Below, one piece after another: positions 10,965-21,911 of a stretch of DNA of 64,000 nt. Below the pieces are notes generated by a model. It made no database searches. It was not told the origin of the DNA and saw nothing but the letters and a program-made list of their open reading frames with translations. Source of the DNA: Lunularia cruciata. Its lineage: Eukaryota; Streptophyta; Marchantiopsida; Lunulariales; Lunulariaceae. Each line of letters opens with the position of its first letter. The stretch's first letter is position 1. Made by a program: the position numbers and the translations under genes. The stretch covers positions 37,834,333 to 37,898,332 of the forward strand of contig OX419756.1 in NCBI GenBank assembly GCA_948567375.1, written 5' to 3'.

Positions 10965-12632
10965 CTAGGGGATTCTAGCATGATCGTAGCCCTTGTAATA
11001 GAACATCTGTATCCATCCACCCAACCACCACCCTATAGCTCCGCTAACACCGGCGAAAACAACTGCCTTGATTCGATTGCTTGGATCTGATAACACAGCA
11101 CCCACCCCAAGGCAAAACAGAGCTAAAAGGAACAATAATTTTCTCGCCAGTTCAAAATTAGCCAGGGCCTTCGAGCACACTGCACACTGCTTGGTGTGGC
11201 TTGAGTAGCGGTTTAGAAGATCTTCTTTCTTGGTAATCAGAGGTGGTAGACTCGGATCCACTCCTTCAGCCCACTGTATTCCCCCTGCATATCTTGTAAG
11301 CCACTGACGAAAAGCACCAACATACCGATCAGCTGTAGTGGGCATAAAATAAGCTTTGTTCCACTTGTCGAGCTGACCCCCTATCTTATCTCGCAGGTAC
11401 CTCTCCTGTTCGTGTAGCAAGCTCGCGTCGCCATCTAGAAGATTAAGCATCATTTGATGATCCAACCACCTGGGAAACAATTGCCACCAGTTGGGACCAC
11501 TAGACAGACCGATCATGAAGTTCCTGGCATTCACCACCACGATTCGACAATTCCCAGGTGATGTAGGAGTGCAATACGTGGTCGTTGCAGCCTTAGCGTT
11601 TTTGAACTTGGTTAGTTCGTACTCGTAAGCAAACCGAGCAGGCGCGTCGAATGTGTGGATTGATGGAGCCCCCACAACTTTCTTCATCTCCGCACTGAAA
11701 CCTTCAGGGCCCATCTTCTTCACCTCCAGGTCCAAGGCTGTTGCCTGATCACGTTTTCCCATAATTCCTCCGTTCACATTATGATGAGCTACAGGAATAT
11801 GACTCGGGTCGGATAAATTCTCCATTCCAGTGTCATACCCATATGGTAAATCCCTAAAAGTTTCTACAGCACACCACCCTTCCTCATCTACACAAGCAGT
11901 GACCGGTGGCTCGGTTTGGCTTGCCAAATCAGCCGAGTTTTCATCAGGCCAAACGAAAATAATCCCCTGTCTCACCACAACTGGAAGAGCTGTGGCAGAA
12001 GCCTTCGTCTGACAACATGCTTTGGATTCCACACCCTCAGTCTTTGCTTGAGGAATTCTAGCACAGGAACCATCTCCTCTGAAACTCCAGCCATGGTATG
12101 AACACTGAATACACCCTTCCTCATCTACTCGACCTTCCGACAACGGGGCTAAACGATGCGGGCAGATATCAAGAACACAACTAAATTTCCCTTCCTTGTC
12201 ACACCAAAATACTACTTTCCGACCCAGAATGTGGAACGGATACGGCACCGTTCGGTCAAAGTCCTGCACTGGTATAACGGGGTACCAATTCGTCTGCCAA
12301 TTAAACTTCTTCGCATCACCAGTACTCAAATTCAACGCGGAGCTATCCTTTTCCGCACTAATCTCCTCAGCTGGTGGAGAAACAGCACACCCAACGAAGG
12401 TAGGAGCAACCCTTTTCCCACGTTGCATCTTATGCCACAGGCGCAGGGCCAAAGCAGCAGTTTTTAAGTCAGCCGACGTAGCGGAAGATATGGAACTCTT
12501 ATGCCCTACTTTCGGGCTCCATGTTTGAGAACTAATCACAGAAGAAAATCCACGACAATTACCTTCTCTTGAGGGTGTCCAAATTGCCGACGACCTGCCT
12601 CCAGCAATTCCAAGGGCTTGAACGGGCTGCAT
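10965..12632 (-). CDS. Chloroplast Rieske oxygenase, PAO/PTC52-like
   Basis: 555 codons, one exon. The open frame extends to 12689, but that triplet is TTG with a TAA just upstream; the first ATG is 12630-12632. Residues 1 to about 90 are Ser/Thr/Ala/basic-rich with few acids, as in a plastid transit peptide. The Rieske [2Fe-2S] site is complete: CPHRLAPLSEGR then CSYHGW (C157, H159, C177, H180). The mononuclear iron site follows in ENLSDPSHIPVAHH (H278, H283). The PAO/PTC52/TIC55-type CxxC is CAVC (C483, C486), then two hydrophobic C-terminal segments (about 498-515 and 522-541) that would anchor it in plastid membranes. Known family members act in chlorophyll breakdown (pheophorbide a ring opening) or on protochlorophyllide; I cannot decide which. 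Length fits the family. The lack of introns is notable because, as I recall, angiosperm relatives have several. All key residues are intact, so it looks functional. Confidence 0.9.
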   Translation of the reverse strand: MQPVQALGIAGGRSSAIWTPSREGNCRGFSSVISSQTWSPKVGHKSSISSATSADLKTAALALRLWHKMQRGKRVAPTFVGCAVSPPAEEISAEKDSSALNLSTGDAKKFNWQTNWYPVIPVQDFDRTVPYPFHILGRKVVFWCDKEGKFSCVLDICPHRLAPLSEGRVDEEGCIQCSYHGWSFRGDGSCARIPQAKTEGVESKACCQTKASATALPVVVRQGIIFVWPDENSADLASQTEPPVTACVDEEGWCAVETFRDLPYGYDTGMENLSDPSHIPVAHHNVNGGIMGKRDQATALDLEVKKMGPEGFSAEMKKVVGAPSIHTFDAPARFAYEYELTKFKNAKAATTTYCTPTSPGNCRIVVVNARNFMIGLSSGPNWWQLFPRWLDHQMMLNLLDGDASLLHEQERYLRDKIGGQLDKWNKAYFMPTTADRYVGAFRQWLTRYAGGIQWAEGVDPSLPPLITKKEDLLNRYSSHTKQCAVCSKALANFELARKLLFLLALFCLGVGAVLSDPSNRIKAVVFAGVSGAIGWWLGGWIQMFYYKGYDHARIP

Positions 12633-12677
12633 CTGCCAAGAGTATGTATACTCCAAAGGTTTTCCCTGTTCGAAAGT

Positions 12678-12686
12678 ATTATATAC
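12678..12686 (-). promoter_or_regulatory. Possible TATA box of the oxygenase gene
   Basis: The minus strand reads TATATAATA about 46 bases before the ATG at 12632. If used, the 5' leader would be short. It is equally possible that transcription starts further upstream and that this is chance AT sequence. Confidence 0.3.
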
Positions 12687-12689
12687 CAA

Positions 12690-13581
12690 GGCAGCAAGTT
12701 AGCTCGAGCCCGAGATCCCCAGAAAGAAGAAATAGAAGACACGATATACGTAGCAGGCGCACCCAAAACTCTCAGAAGTAAACTCCACGGTTCGGCACGA
12801 TAATGCTAAGGGAAGGTCGAGTGAGAGTTGCTGACAAGTAAGCGTTGGCTCGTGGCCTACTCTACAGTACACGAACTCAACAAAGACCACCACCACGAGT
12901 CGAAAGGTTTACACCACAAGTGGAATCATGACGAGAAGTGAATTGGACGCCAAACTTACGGCAGTAGCATCTTAACTGCATGTGTCTGAACTTGAAGTCA
13001 AACTGGTGGAACATTGAGAACCTTGGTGGACTCCTGTTATGAGTTGAGAGAATTAAACTTACCGTTCATAGTTTGCCAAGGCGCTTGGATCTGCTGCTTG
13101 TCAGCCATTATTTACTGGAGGGGTGATAATCCATTACGTGGTTGTGACGGGGTCAAACAAGTACTACCTCTATAATCTACCTCTTCTAGACGCACGATCT
13201 CATCTCTGGCCCTATCCCATGTGGAGTTCCGTGAAGTTGATGAAACACCCGTTTTGGAAACAAGGACGACAATCTCATCGGAAGCCGATGACTGTTGAAG
13301 TAGCCGTCCGATTTGAAGCATTCATCCATCCAGTCACAAGCTTTGATTGCTCCCGTCATGCTCCGGGTAAGCAAGCTTTATGAAGTGTTCATCGAGTCAC
13401 AGGTTCCGTTGCATCCGTCAATCCGTCGCTCCCAAGCTCGATTCCCATAGGACAAACTTTTCGTTTTGCGGTAGCCTCACTCCATCCAAAAGGTGAACCC
13501 AAATAACCGGCTCGAGTTGAGGACGTGGAAAAACCAAACTAATGAGAGATTGAAGGTTTCACAGATGTGGAGATTATCGAA
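12690..13581. other. Upstream region of the oxygenase gene
   Basis: No coding sequence recognised. It is less AT-rich than most of the window and presumably holds the promoter; I cannot assign specific elements with confidence. Confidence 0.4.
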
Positions 13582-13658
13582 AACGCGCAACACGCATGTG
13601 ATAACAACGACGGGAAGACCGCACCAAGTGGAGGTAAAATGAGGCTAACCTCCAATCT
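13582..13658 (+). repeat. Direct repeat 5' of the oxygenase gene
   Basis: Partner of 10801-10892. It contains its own short inverted motif GGAGGT...ACCTCC in place of the 13-bp palindrome of the other copy. Confidence 0.7.
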
Positions 13659-14852
13659 GGAAACTTGCGAGTGCGAGTCACAACAACTAACCCCTTCACT
13701 CTTCTCTTCATGGACTTCGTGACTTCGGGAGAGTGTGGAGCCGGGACAGGAGAGGGAGGGACGGAGAGGAAAGAAATACATTTGACGAGGGTTCTCGAGC
13801 ATATAGCACTTGAGTGAACAGTTTATTCTGATCGGTTTTCAATTTTGGTTCCATGGGTAATTTGAAGAGTATGGAGGAGAATCGAGTAGAAAGTTAAAGG
13901 AAGTTTTAGATTTTATAGGGAGTAGAAAGTTAAGGGAAGTTTTAGATTTTTTAGGGTTTAGAGTGATGAGTGCGCCTGAGAATGATAGGTCAGGAGTTTA
14001 CATTTTTTATTTCTTGGTTTTCATGATTGAGTTCATGGGGATACTAGTTTAAAAAATATTGAGATGAAAATTGAAAGTGATGAGAGTTTATAGTTCTATG
14101 GATTTGGAAAGATTATATTTTTATGAGTTGGGATGTGAGGGGTTGTGGTTCAATAGGCATGGGGACATATGGAGAGGAGCATCATGTGTTATTATCATTA
14201 TCCTTGTGCTAACCATGCTTACATCTCCCCCCGTCTAGAGCGACTCGAGATACACCATGCCCGATGTGTCATCGATGTTTTACCTCGCAAGGGGTAAAGA
14301 CCCATGTGGAAAGGATACACAAGGATTATGATTGGACCTCTTAGGATGCTCATGTGAGGCGAGGGACCACATTGATAGCAAGGACACTTGGGATTATGCA
14401 CACTTCCTCTATCTCTTCATTGACCATTCCAAGGATATCGATCGAGTCGTCGGAGTGGTTAGCTTTTGAAAGCAATTGCATTTTGGGGTTATTTGAGACT
14501 AGTTTTCCATGGCCATGTATATTCTATAGGCTACCTCTACACTCCACGATGAGGCTAGATAGGCTTTTTGTTTATCACTTGATTGTTTGGCACGTGATCC
14601 CTTGGACAAGTCAGCATGGTTCCTATTCCTCTTACTCTCTCAATGGTATCTTTGTTTTGCTAGCGGAGGATGTGCGAGGCATAGAGAGGTGGCTAGATTT
14701 AGTCTATTCCGAGCGGAGGATTTGGTGGTCCTATAGGAGGAGTCTATTAGGGCTGCACATTTTAGGATAGGTTTTACCACAAGATATCACAAAGTCCACT
14801 CGATATATGATAGTGTAGGACATTGGGTCTAGCACGAGAGTTTAGTAGAGTA
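13659..14852. other. Intergenic, no gene recognised
   Basis: Contains a local duplication (AGTAGAAAGTTAA(A/G)GGAAGTTTTAGA at about 13886 and 13920) and a 138-codon open frame at 14354-14770 without any motif I know. It ends at the LTR of element B. Confidence 0.4.
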
Positions 14853-15303
14853 TGTCACGCCATTTGTAGTGTTGCATCTAGATTGATTGGACACTGGAGT
14901 TGCAAGGATAGTAGTTAGAGTTATTTGAGCAGTTTCTCAAAGACTACTTTCTGACAATCAGATTTCTTGTTTGGGGTACTGACTTCACGGTGGGGCCCAC
15001 CATCACTTTGCACCGTTTGCAACGTCGAGTGTGCCGTCAACGTGACCGTTAGGGTTCAGACCTAGCTCGAGTCCAAGGGGTATACTTTTGAAGTGTAGCT
15101 CCAGAGAGCTCACTTCTCTGATGTTGAGCCTTTGAGTTCCTAGCTATGGTGGATAGAGGCCGGAGAGCATCACCTGGATTCTCTATGCTTGAGTGGGTGT
15201 GGCTTGATTGTAATCAATGCCTAGTTGTTGGCAGTTTATAGAGTGACAAATCAAGTACTGATCTGAGTTGAGATGAGTTGAGAGTGGTAAACATTCTAAT
15301 TAT
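14853..15303 (+). repeat. Element B 5' LTR (segment 'B' only)
   Basis: Matches 24159-24608 over its full length (CATTTGTAGTGTTGCATCTAG..., TTCACGGTGG, CTAGCTCGAGTC, GGTAAACA). It lacks the segment of about 108 bp ('A', 24051-24158) that precedes it in the 3' LTR. Confidence 0.88.
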
Positions 15304-15311
15304 ATCAGAGA
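15301..15311 (+). promoter_or_regulatory. Element B primer binding site, degenerate
   Basis: TATATCAGAGA directly after the LTR shares ATCAGAG with the TGGTATCAGAGC site of many plant Gypsy elements (initiator tRNA-Met). Confidence 0.55.
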
Positions 15312-16564
15312 AGTGAAGTCAGGGGGAAATCGAGTGCAGGAACTTTGAGTGTTGGTGGTATTTCCAAGCTTGGTGGATCGTTGGTAGCTCGATTCAAGTT
15401 CAGTGTTTCCCTAGTGTGCAGAAGCTCGTTCAATTGATGCAGATTTGGCAATAAAGCAGATGGTGTGCGGAAGCTTTGGCCAAATTTTGAGCAAAGAAGG
15501 AGCAAATTTCAAGCAGTGGTTGTGATTTTGAGCTGAGGAGTTGAAGGCAAGACCAATTTGTTGCAAGTTGGGCTCAAAAAGTCAAATTGAAGGTGGAGTT
15601 GGGAAGCTATTCTCATGAATTTGTGATTTGGAGAAACCCGTGTTTTCAATTTGGCTCAAGTGGAAAGTTAGCGGGGAATTTGGCAGTCAGCCAACTTTAG
15701 GGTTTACGTCAGATTTTGGCTACATTTTACATCAGATTTTGGCCAAATTTGGAGAAGTTTTGCTGTTTGGCCACATCTGGATGAGTTTCGATAGTTTGGA
15801 GGACTTTTGCAAGTTTGGAGGAGTTTTGCCAAATTTTGGAGGAGGTTTGAAGTGGCAAGAAGAAAGGCCTCATTTGGCATTTTGAGGCATAGGGCTATGA
15901 GAGGCTACAAAGGCCTAGAAGGGCCAACTTGATGGCATGAGGCTAGCTAGTTTAGAGTAGATCTTAGTCATTGGTTGGTAAAATCTGCCTTTCTTGCTAG
16001 ATTGTGCGCAATAGGGTTTGACCCCTAGATCTCTTGTTCCTAGATTGGTGCCCTAGCCAACTGGTCCATCCTCACTTGTTGTCCTAGTGATTGTGCCATT
16101 GTTATCTATACACATGTAGCTTTGGCTAGGAGAGGCAGTTTGATCCCATTCTTGGTGATCTTGGTAGCTCCGAACTTAGATACAAACTTCTCTTATCTCA
16201 AATGCCAAATGGTGGTAAAATCAATCCCGTGTTGTGTTATGAGATGGAGGGTTTTTGTTTAGATTTCTTGTGATTGGACCCCCTCCATTCTTTGCTTCCT
16301 GTTTGTGCACCACGTTTGTATGAGGTGCCCTGACTTTTGAGTGTTGATGCTCTAGTGTGCTCTTGGTAGTGAGGCTGGAGTGATGACTAGTAAGACTACC
16401 TTTGTTTCTCTCTGGTGAGGCAAGAAGTGATGACCTATAGATTGTGAGAGTGCGTGTTATGATGGCAGGTTACATGTTGCTCTTTCCCTTAGTGTAGTTA
16501 TCTCGGTTAGAGTTACATTAGTGGGTGGTGCTTAGTTGGTATTGGCACTTGGTGGTGTTGGTAC
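15312..16564 (+). other. Element B leader
   Basis: Non-coding leader between PBS and gag. Several TTGG-rich near-repeats (AATTTGG, TTTTGGC) occur at about 15540-15850. No domain recognised. Confidence 0.5.
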
Positions 16565-17915
16565 GTGGTGGTGTTGGCACTTGGTGGGGTACTTGCGGTT
16601 GCAGTTGGTGGTTTTGGTTTTTTTTTGTGGTTACTTGGTTACGACAGAGTTCTTTGGGGATTCAGAGGAGATAGCCCTGTAGTACACAGTGGGTTTACTC
16701 GAAGTGGCACTCGGTATCAGCCTGTATCTCAGGTCCAAGTGAGGGAGGAGATTGACTCTGAGTTGGAGTTTGACACAAGAGCTGATTCAGTTGAGAGTGC
16801 ACTTGGTGTGTCCGCACCATTGTTGTGGAACATGGACGAGATTTATGGAGCCCCCAAAGGCCCTAAGCATTACTCTGGTACAATGGGTACCATTGAGTTG
16901 GATGACTTCATCTAGGAGTTTGATAGTTGGTATGATCTGCACCAGATGCGGAACCCGACTTTGTTTACACCCTTCATGGCATGGAAGGGGTTGTTTCAAC
17001 ATCTAGAGGGTCCGCCAATGGATGACTACCATGAGTTCAAGAGAGCTCATTTGGAGGAGATCAAGTTATAGAGACAATATTGGTCTCCGAACCATGTCTC
17101 TATCACTTCAGGTTTGGTGGCCAAGAGTAGATTGGCTGTACCTATGAGTTCTAACTCAAGTAATGTTGGTGGAGCTAGTGGAGGTGCACTAGCTAGAGAT
17201 AATGCTACTACGAGTGGAGGTACAGCTGTTGGAGGTGGTGTGGTACCGGGGTTTAACCCCCATGGTGGAGTTCTTCTTGTGTTTGAGGCAAAACTACCAA
17301 GGAGTGCAGACTGACAAGTTGAGGAACTTGTAAGAGTTCCAGCAAAAGGCTGGAGAGAGCCTACGCAAGGGATACACTCCCATGAAGCGGCTGATCAGTT
17401 TCACTCAGGGAGTTACTGAGGCCCAGGCAGTCCACTTTTGGTATGGGATATTGGACAGGGAGTTACGACGTAGAGTTCGTGATGCTACGTTGTTGCAAGC
17501 TACTTCACCTACTTTGGCAGTGGTCTTTGGTTTGGCTAAGCGTATTGAGCTCAACATGGTGGAGGAGAGGGTGGTGACATCTGGATTGGGTAGGGAGACC
17601 TCATCCATAGCTTCTACTTCTTCTAGAGTGCAGCAGAGTGCACCATACCTAGTTGGTTTTTGAGGACAGGGTGGACAGCCCAGATCCCATGGAGCGAGTG
17701 GAGGACCTATAGTAGTTAGACCCTTACCTTCATTTTGGGTCAGCAGTAGCCAGTGAATGGTAGTGTTGCTTGTTGGCCTTGTGGTGGATCTCACCATAGG
17801 AGAGAGTGTACTTAGGGCAGCAGACCTGATACCTCTGGTGCTTCACAACTAGCATAGAGGCAGTGTGAGCATTGCCACAGATTTGATCACACTAGTGACC
17901 GGTGTTTTGACCTAC
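16565..17915 (+). pseudogene. Element B gag with two zinc knuckles, broken
   Basis: The N-terminal part (IELDDFI-stop-EFDSWYDLHQ) and the capsid part (17382-17663: MKRLISFTQGVTEAQAVHFW, then LDRELRRRVRDATLL) are recognisable as Gypsy gag. A first zinc knuckle CWPCGGSHHRREC (C-X2-C-X3-H-X4-C) lies at 17771-17809 and a second, CEHCHRFDHTSDRC (C-X2-C-X4-H-X4-C), at 17864-17905. Stops (TAG at about 16913 and 17069, TAA at about 17326, TGA at 17661) and at least one frame change near 17290 break it. It would form the particle and bind RNA. Confidence 0.82.
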
Positions 17916-18547
17916 ACCCGGAATTACAGAGTGGTCGGGTTGTTATGGCAGGTAGTAGAGGAGCTCCAATTCATGGAGGAGGAGGTGGTAGAGGTGGTGG
18001 TAGAGGATCTACACCTAGTAGGGGTGCAGTACCTGCCTTTACTTCTGATACAGCTATGGCTACTCGGATTGAGCAATTGGAGTAGAGATTGGCTAGTATG
18101 GCTATTGCTCAGAGGAGATCAGATTTGGGTGCTAAGGCTTCTACCTCATATGTTGGTGACAGAGATGCTTTGGACTTCATGTGCGGAGTAGCACAAGTAG
18201 ATGCATCTACAACAGTGATTAGGAGTGCAGTACGTGCTCCATAGCCTAGAGGAGCATCAGTGGAGTTGGACCCACAGAGAGGAAAGGTTGGGAGACAGGT
18301 CAGACTTCCCCAGTCTTTCACACTATCTAAGGCATTGTAGACGACATCCATGGTTCCTAGACGTCCCAATGTAGGTGTGGTAGGTGGTGATAGAGTGCAT
18401 GATGGACTACTTGCTAGTCAACCACCTACTACTACACAAACTGAGTCTAGCATGATATTGGGGGTGGCTCAGCTGATTATGTAGCGTCCTTTGTTTTTGG
18501 CCAATGATATGTTTACATTGGGAGTTGACCCAACCCTAGTATTCTGA

Positions 18548-19120
18548 TTGGCTGCCACATTGTGTGAGAGTAGGGATAGTGTGGTTCCTACTACTAGAGC
18601 AGAGGTGGTTGGTAGTGGAGCTGACTTGGTTGAGGAGCATGAGATCCATTCAGCGACCAGTGGTTTATGGCAGGCAGCAATAGCTAGATTGGAGGAGTTG
18701 CTAGCTAGACCGGCCTTTGAGAGAGCGTGGTTTACACCTGGTGTTGTCCTATTGGATAACCAGAGGGGGATTTTCCATTTGGTGGGACCTTCAGGGAAGG
18801 TCTATACACCACAAAGAGTCTTGTTAGACTCTGGTGCGCAACCCCTTATGTTGGGGAAGGCTGCAATTGTCGGTCTAGAGTTACAAAAGACCGATGTGGA
18901 GAGATGTCCATTTCAGATCCAAACATCTCTAGGTGGTGGTTTGACTCAATACATCACATGTGGGGAGCTTGTTGTCCAAGTTTAGCCTGGTCATCCGACT
19001 GACAACTCGGTGGTGAGAGCTCAAGCTATTGCAACAATAGCTGAGTCATATGATGTGCTAGTTGGGGGAGCAATGTTATACCCCATGGGTTTTAGCATTG
19101 ACTATTGGGAAGAGACAACC
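18548..19120 (+). pseudogene. Element B aspartic protease
   Basis: VLLDSGAQPLMLG contains the D-S-G-A active site (Asp codon at 18827). C-terminal sequence continues in the same frame past a TAG (ITCGELVVQV-stop-PGHPTDNSV) to DVLVGGAMLYPMGFSIDYW. The frame continues, with stops only, into the methyltransferase. Confidence 0.82.
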
Positions 19121-19534
19121 TCTTATAAATCTGGTTGGCAATCTAGTGAGGGACGGGTATGTTGCCTATGAGTATGCTTTAGTAGTAGCAGTCTTGGCTC
19201 ACTGTAGTCCAAGACCATGGCAACATCCATTTTAGCTTTCAAAGGTGCATTTACTTGGCCTGGTGACTTGCTGGAGTAGAACGTCCATGCAGAGGATACT
19301 CCAATACCGGAGGAGATCACTTGGCTTTGGAGTACAAGTGGGATTGTTCCATCCACCTTGGATGTTCCATTGTGGAGTTCCGAGGAGGCGTTGCAACAAC
19401 ATGCAGATCAGTTGGTGCAACAGGCTTGGAGTGGAGCCTTCGTACCATTAGGAGATGAGTGTGAGGATGAGCCTCCAGAGGCAATTGCTTTGACACCTCT
19501 GGATACCACACTCGTTGCTTGGCAGTATCCAATA

Positions 19535-20490
19535 GAGGGGATATGTCTATTGGAGTTGTTTGGAGGGATTAGCACCGGACTAGCTGCGGTGTTACAAGCG
19601 GGTATACGAGTATAGAGGTACTTGTATGTAGAGAGAGATGAGACTGCTAGGCGAGTCTCTCTACATCATGTGGCACACTTGACCCATCGGTATCGGGAGT
19701 TATTACCGATGGCAGTAGTCCGAGGTTACCAAAAGGCCCTGCCAACTGACATTTCCTTATTGGGGGCGCATGACCTAGGAAGATATGGAACTATTCACTT
19801 GGTGATTTCTAGATGGCCATATTAGGGACATACACGTGCTGGTAGAGGATTGGGTCTCCAAGATCCTCATTTTGGTGTGTTTTGGGAGATGTTACAAATA
19901 CTACAACATCTCGAGGTTCATCAGTCTATTTCTCCAACTTACCTTTTGGAGAATGTTCCTTTGATGGGTGATTCTTGCACCAGAGTGGTGGCGAGTACAC
20001 ATTAGATCCATTCTTGGATGGGACCTGCTATATTGTTAGATGCAGCCAAAGTGGGATCACGGGCTCATTGTCTTTGTCTTTGGTGGACAAACCTCTTACC
20101 CAGAGAGGTTTTATAGCATGCTTATGATGGGATTCAGCGACTTGACCACATCCTTGTTGATGATATCTTGGATGTTGGGCATGAGTCTCAGACAGTGGTA
20201 GTGGCTGATAGGTCACCTATGGCAATGGTGAACCTAGTTGGACAGCCTAGAGCTACATTTCCCACACTCATGAGTTTCCTAGGCTCTCATGCGTTTTGAG
20301 AGGGAGGACCTGGACTTGTTTGGGACTCACAGTTACAGCAGTTGGTGGAGCCCAACGCTGATGAGAAAGAGTGGGTAATGGGTTTTTGCACCGATATTAC
20401 CGCTGTTCCAACAATGTCAAAGGCATCTAGGCGTCAGGTGTTAGGTCAAGCTATGGACCTAAATTGTTTGACCTGGATTGTGAGCCTTGG
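19535..20490 (+). pseudogene. C5-cytosine DNA methyltransferase domain in pol
   Basis: One frame, interrupted by stops only, shows the C5-MTase motifs in order. Motif I: ICLLELFGGISTGLAAVLQA (19541 on), the SAM site. Motif II: RYLYVERDE (about 19616). Motif IV: HLVISRWPY-stop-GHTRAG (19799 on), where family enzymes have PCQ; the Cys is Tyr and the Gln is TAG (19823-19825). Motif VI: TYLLENVP (19937-19960). Motif VIII: LLDAAKVGSRAHCLCLWWTN (about 20033-20092), where R-x-R-type residues are now Cys. Motif IX/X: DEKEWVMGF and RRQVLGQAMDLNCLTWIVS (20357-20485). Spacing and the FGGISTGL/DAAKVG forms resemble DNMT3/DRM-type enzymes. About 318 codons, a full catalytic domain. This copy is dead. It sits between protease and RT, so it was part of the polyprotein. 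Confidence 0.88.
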
Positions 20491-21069
20491 CTCGGACACT
20501 TGTGAGTCCTGTGCCTATCAAGACGATTCAAGCACATGCTGGGGCGATGGACAGAGTGGACATGGTATTCTTGGGACACATCTAGTACCTACTATGGAGA
20601 GTGGTCTACTTGGAGTCCATCCAGGTGAGCGTGGGCTACTTGGATTACACCCTTGGTCCACATGGGATGTAGCTAGAGGACGTGTGGAGCTTGCAGCTAG
20701 AGTGGAGGGAATTTTTCACATAGAGGTTTGGACCTTTAGTGGTCAAGAGCATGACACTATTGCTCCCAAGGGCCCAATGTAGCAGCCAATCAATACGTCT
20801 TCCACTCCTACGACAATTACAAAGTATACTTGGGAGCCAGATCTTGGACCCAAGCTTACTGGAGAGGAAAGACGGAGGGTTTGGAGGTTCTTGAGGAGTC
20901 ACACGAGTTGTTTTGCTTTCAGTATGAAGGATTTGGTGCTCTGAAGGGACCTAGTATACGGATTGAGCTGACTAGTGGCACACTAGTTTTCTGATGTCCT
21001 TATTGATATAGTGATATGGAGAGGACATTGATTCAGAGCTAGAGTAGTGACCTTTTTGAGGCTGTTTTT
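20491..21069 (+). other. Element B linker between methyltransferase and RT
   Basis: A frame change occurs just after the last MTase motif. Decayed sequence follows; the last part (EERRRVWRFLRSHTSCFAFS and MKDLV, about 20865-20940) is the usual Gypsy segment before RT. Confidence 0.55.
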
Positions 21070-21911
21070 GTGGAGATTCCACATGGAGAGTATGCATCAG
21101 CGACAATGATGCCAACCAAGAAAGATATGCATGGCAACTATATAGATAGGCGGATGTGTGGAGATTACCATCCTATCAACCAACAGACCAGGGCTGATTG
21201 GTATGCCATGCTTACACCGGAGGAGATTTTTGATGCGATTGGGCATGCAAAGGTCTTCAATACTTTGGATCTTCAAGCAAGATATCATCAGCTGCCAATC
21301 AGGGAGGAAGATAAGTCCAAGATAGCATTTTGGGCTATTGATCCTCACGGTAAGGATGTATTATATCAGTGGAGGTTCTTATCATTTGGGTTAAAGAATG
21401 CTCCTATTGAGTTCCAAAGGGTCATGGATAGGATCTTAGCTGGATTGGATTTTGCTTGGTGCTATATTGATGACATTTTCGTCTATAGCACTACTATGGA
21501 GGAGCATGAGAGATGGATGTTGGAGGTGTTTGAGAGATTGAGATCTCATGGACTCAAATTACATCTTGGGAAGTGTAGGTTCTTCCACAAGCAGGTTGAG
21601 TATTTGGGTCACACTATCTACCCCGGAGGACTTGGTGTTCAACAGACCAAGGTGGAGGCTATTGCATGTATTCCTCGGCCTACAGATGTGAGCAAAGTGC
21701 AAGCATTCCTTGGGTTGGTGAACTTCTATCACCGCTATGTTAGAGGATTTAGTGCCATTGCTAAGGCCTTGGTGAAGCTGACCAAGCTTACACAAGAGTG
21801 GTGTTGGGGAGATGAGCAGGAGAGAGCTTTTGTAGAGCTCAAGGAGAGGTTGACATCTGCTCCTATTTTGAGGAGACCAATCAAGGGACAACCATTTCAG
21901 GTTCATACTGA
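21070..21911 (+). pseudogene. Element B reverse transcriptase
   Basis: The longest open piece of the element. RT signatures in order: CGDYHPINQQT (eroded from DYR-LN), FNTLDLQARYHQLPI, FLSFGLKNAPIEFQRVMD, then the catalytic CYIDDIFVYS with YIDD at 21463-21474. LHLGKCRFFHKQVEYLGHTI and FLGLVNFYHRYV complete the thumb and connection. The RT fold is intact in this stretch, but the frame is lost in RNase H. Confidence 0.93.

Noticed and set aside
12633-12689. N-terminal extension of the oxygenase to 12689
   Set aside because: The frame there begins with TTG after an in-frame TAA; a plant gene would start at the ATG at 12632.
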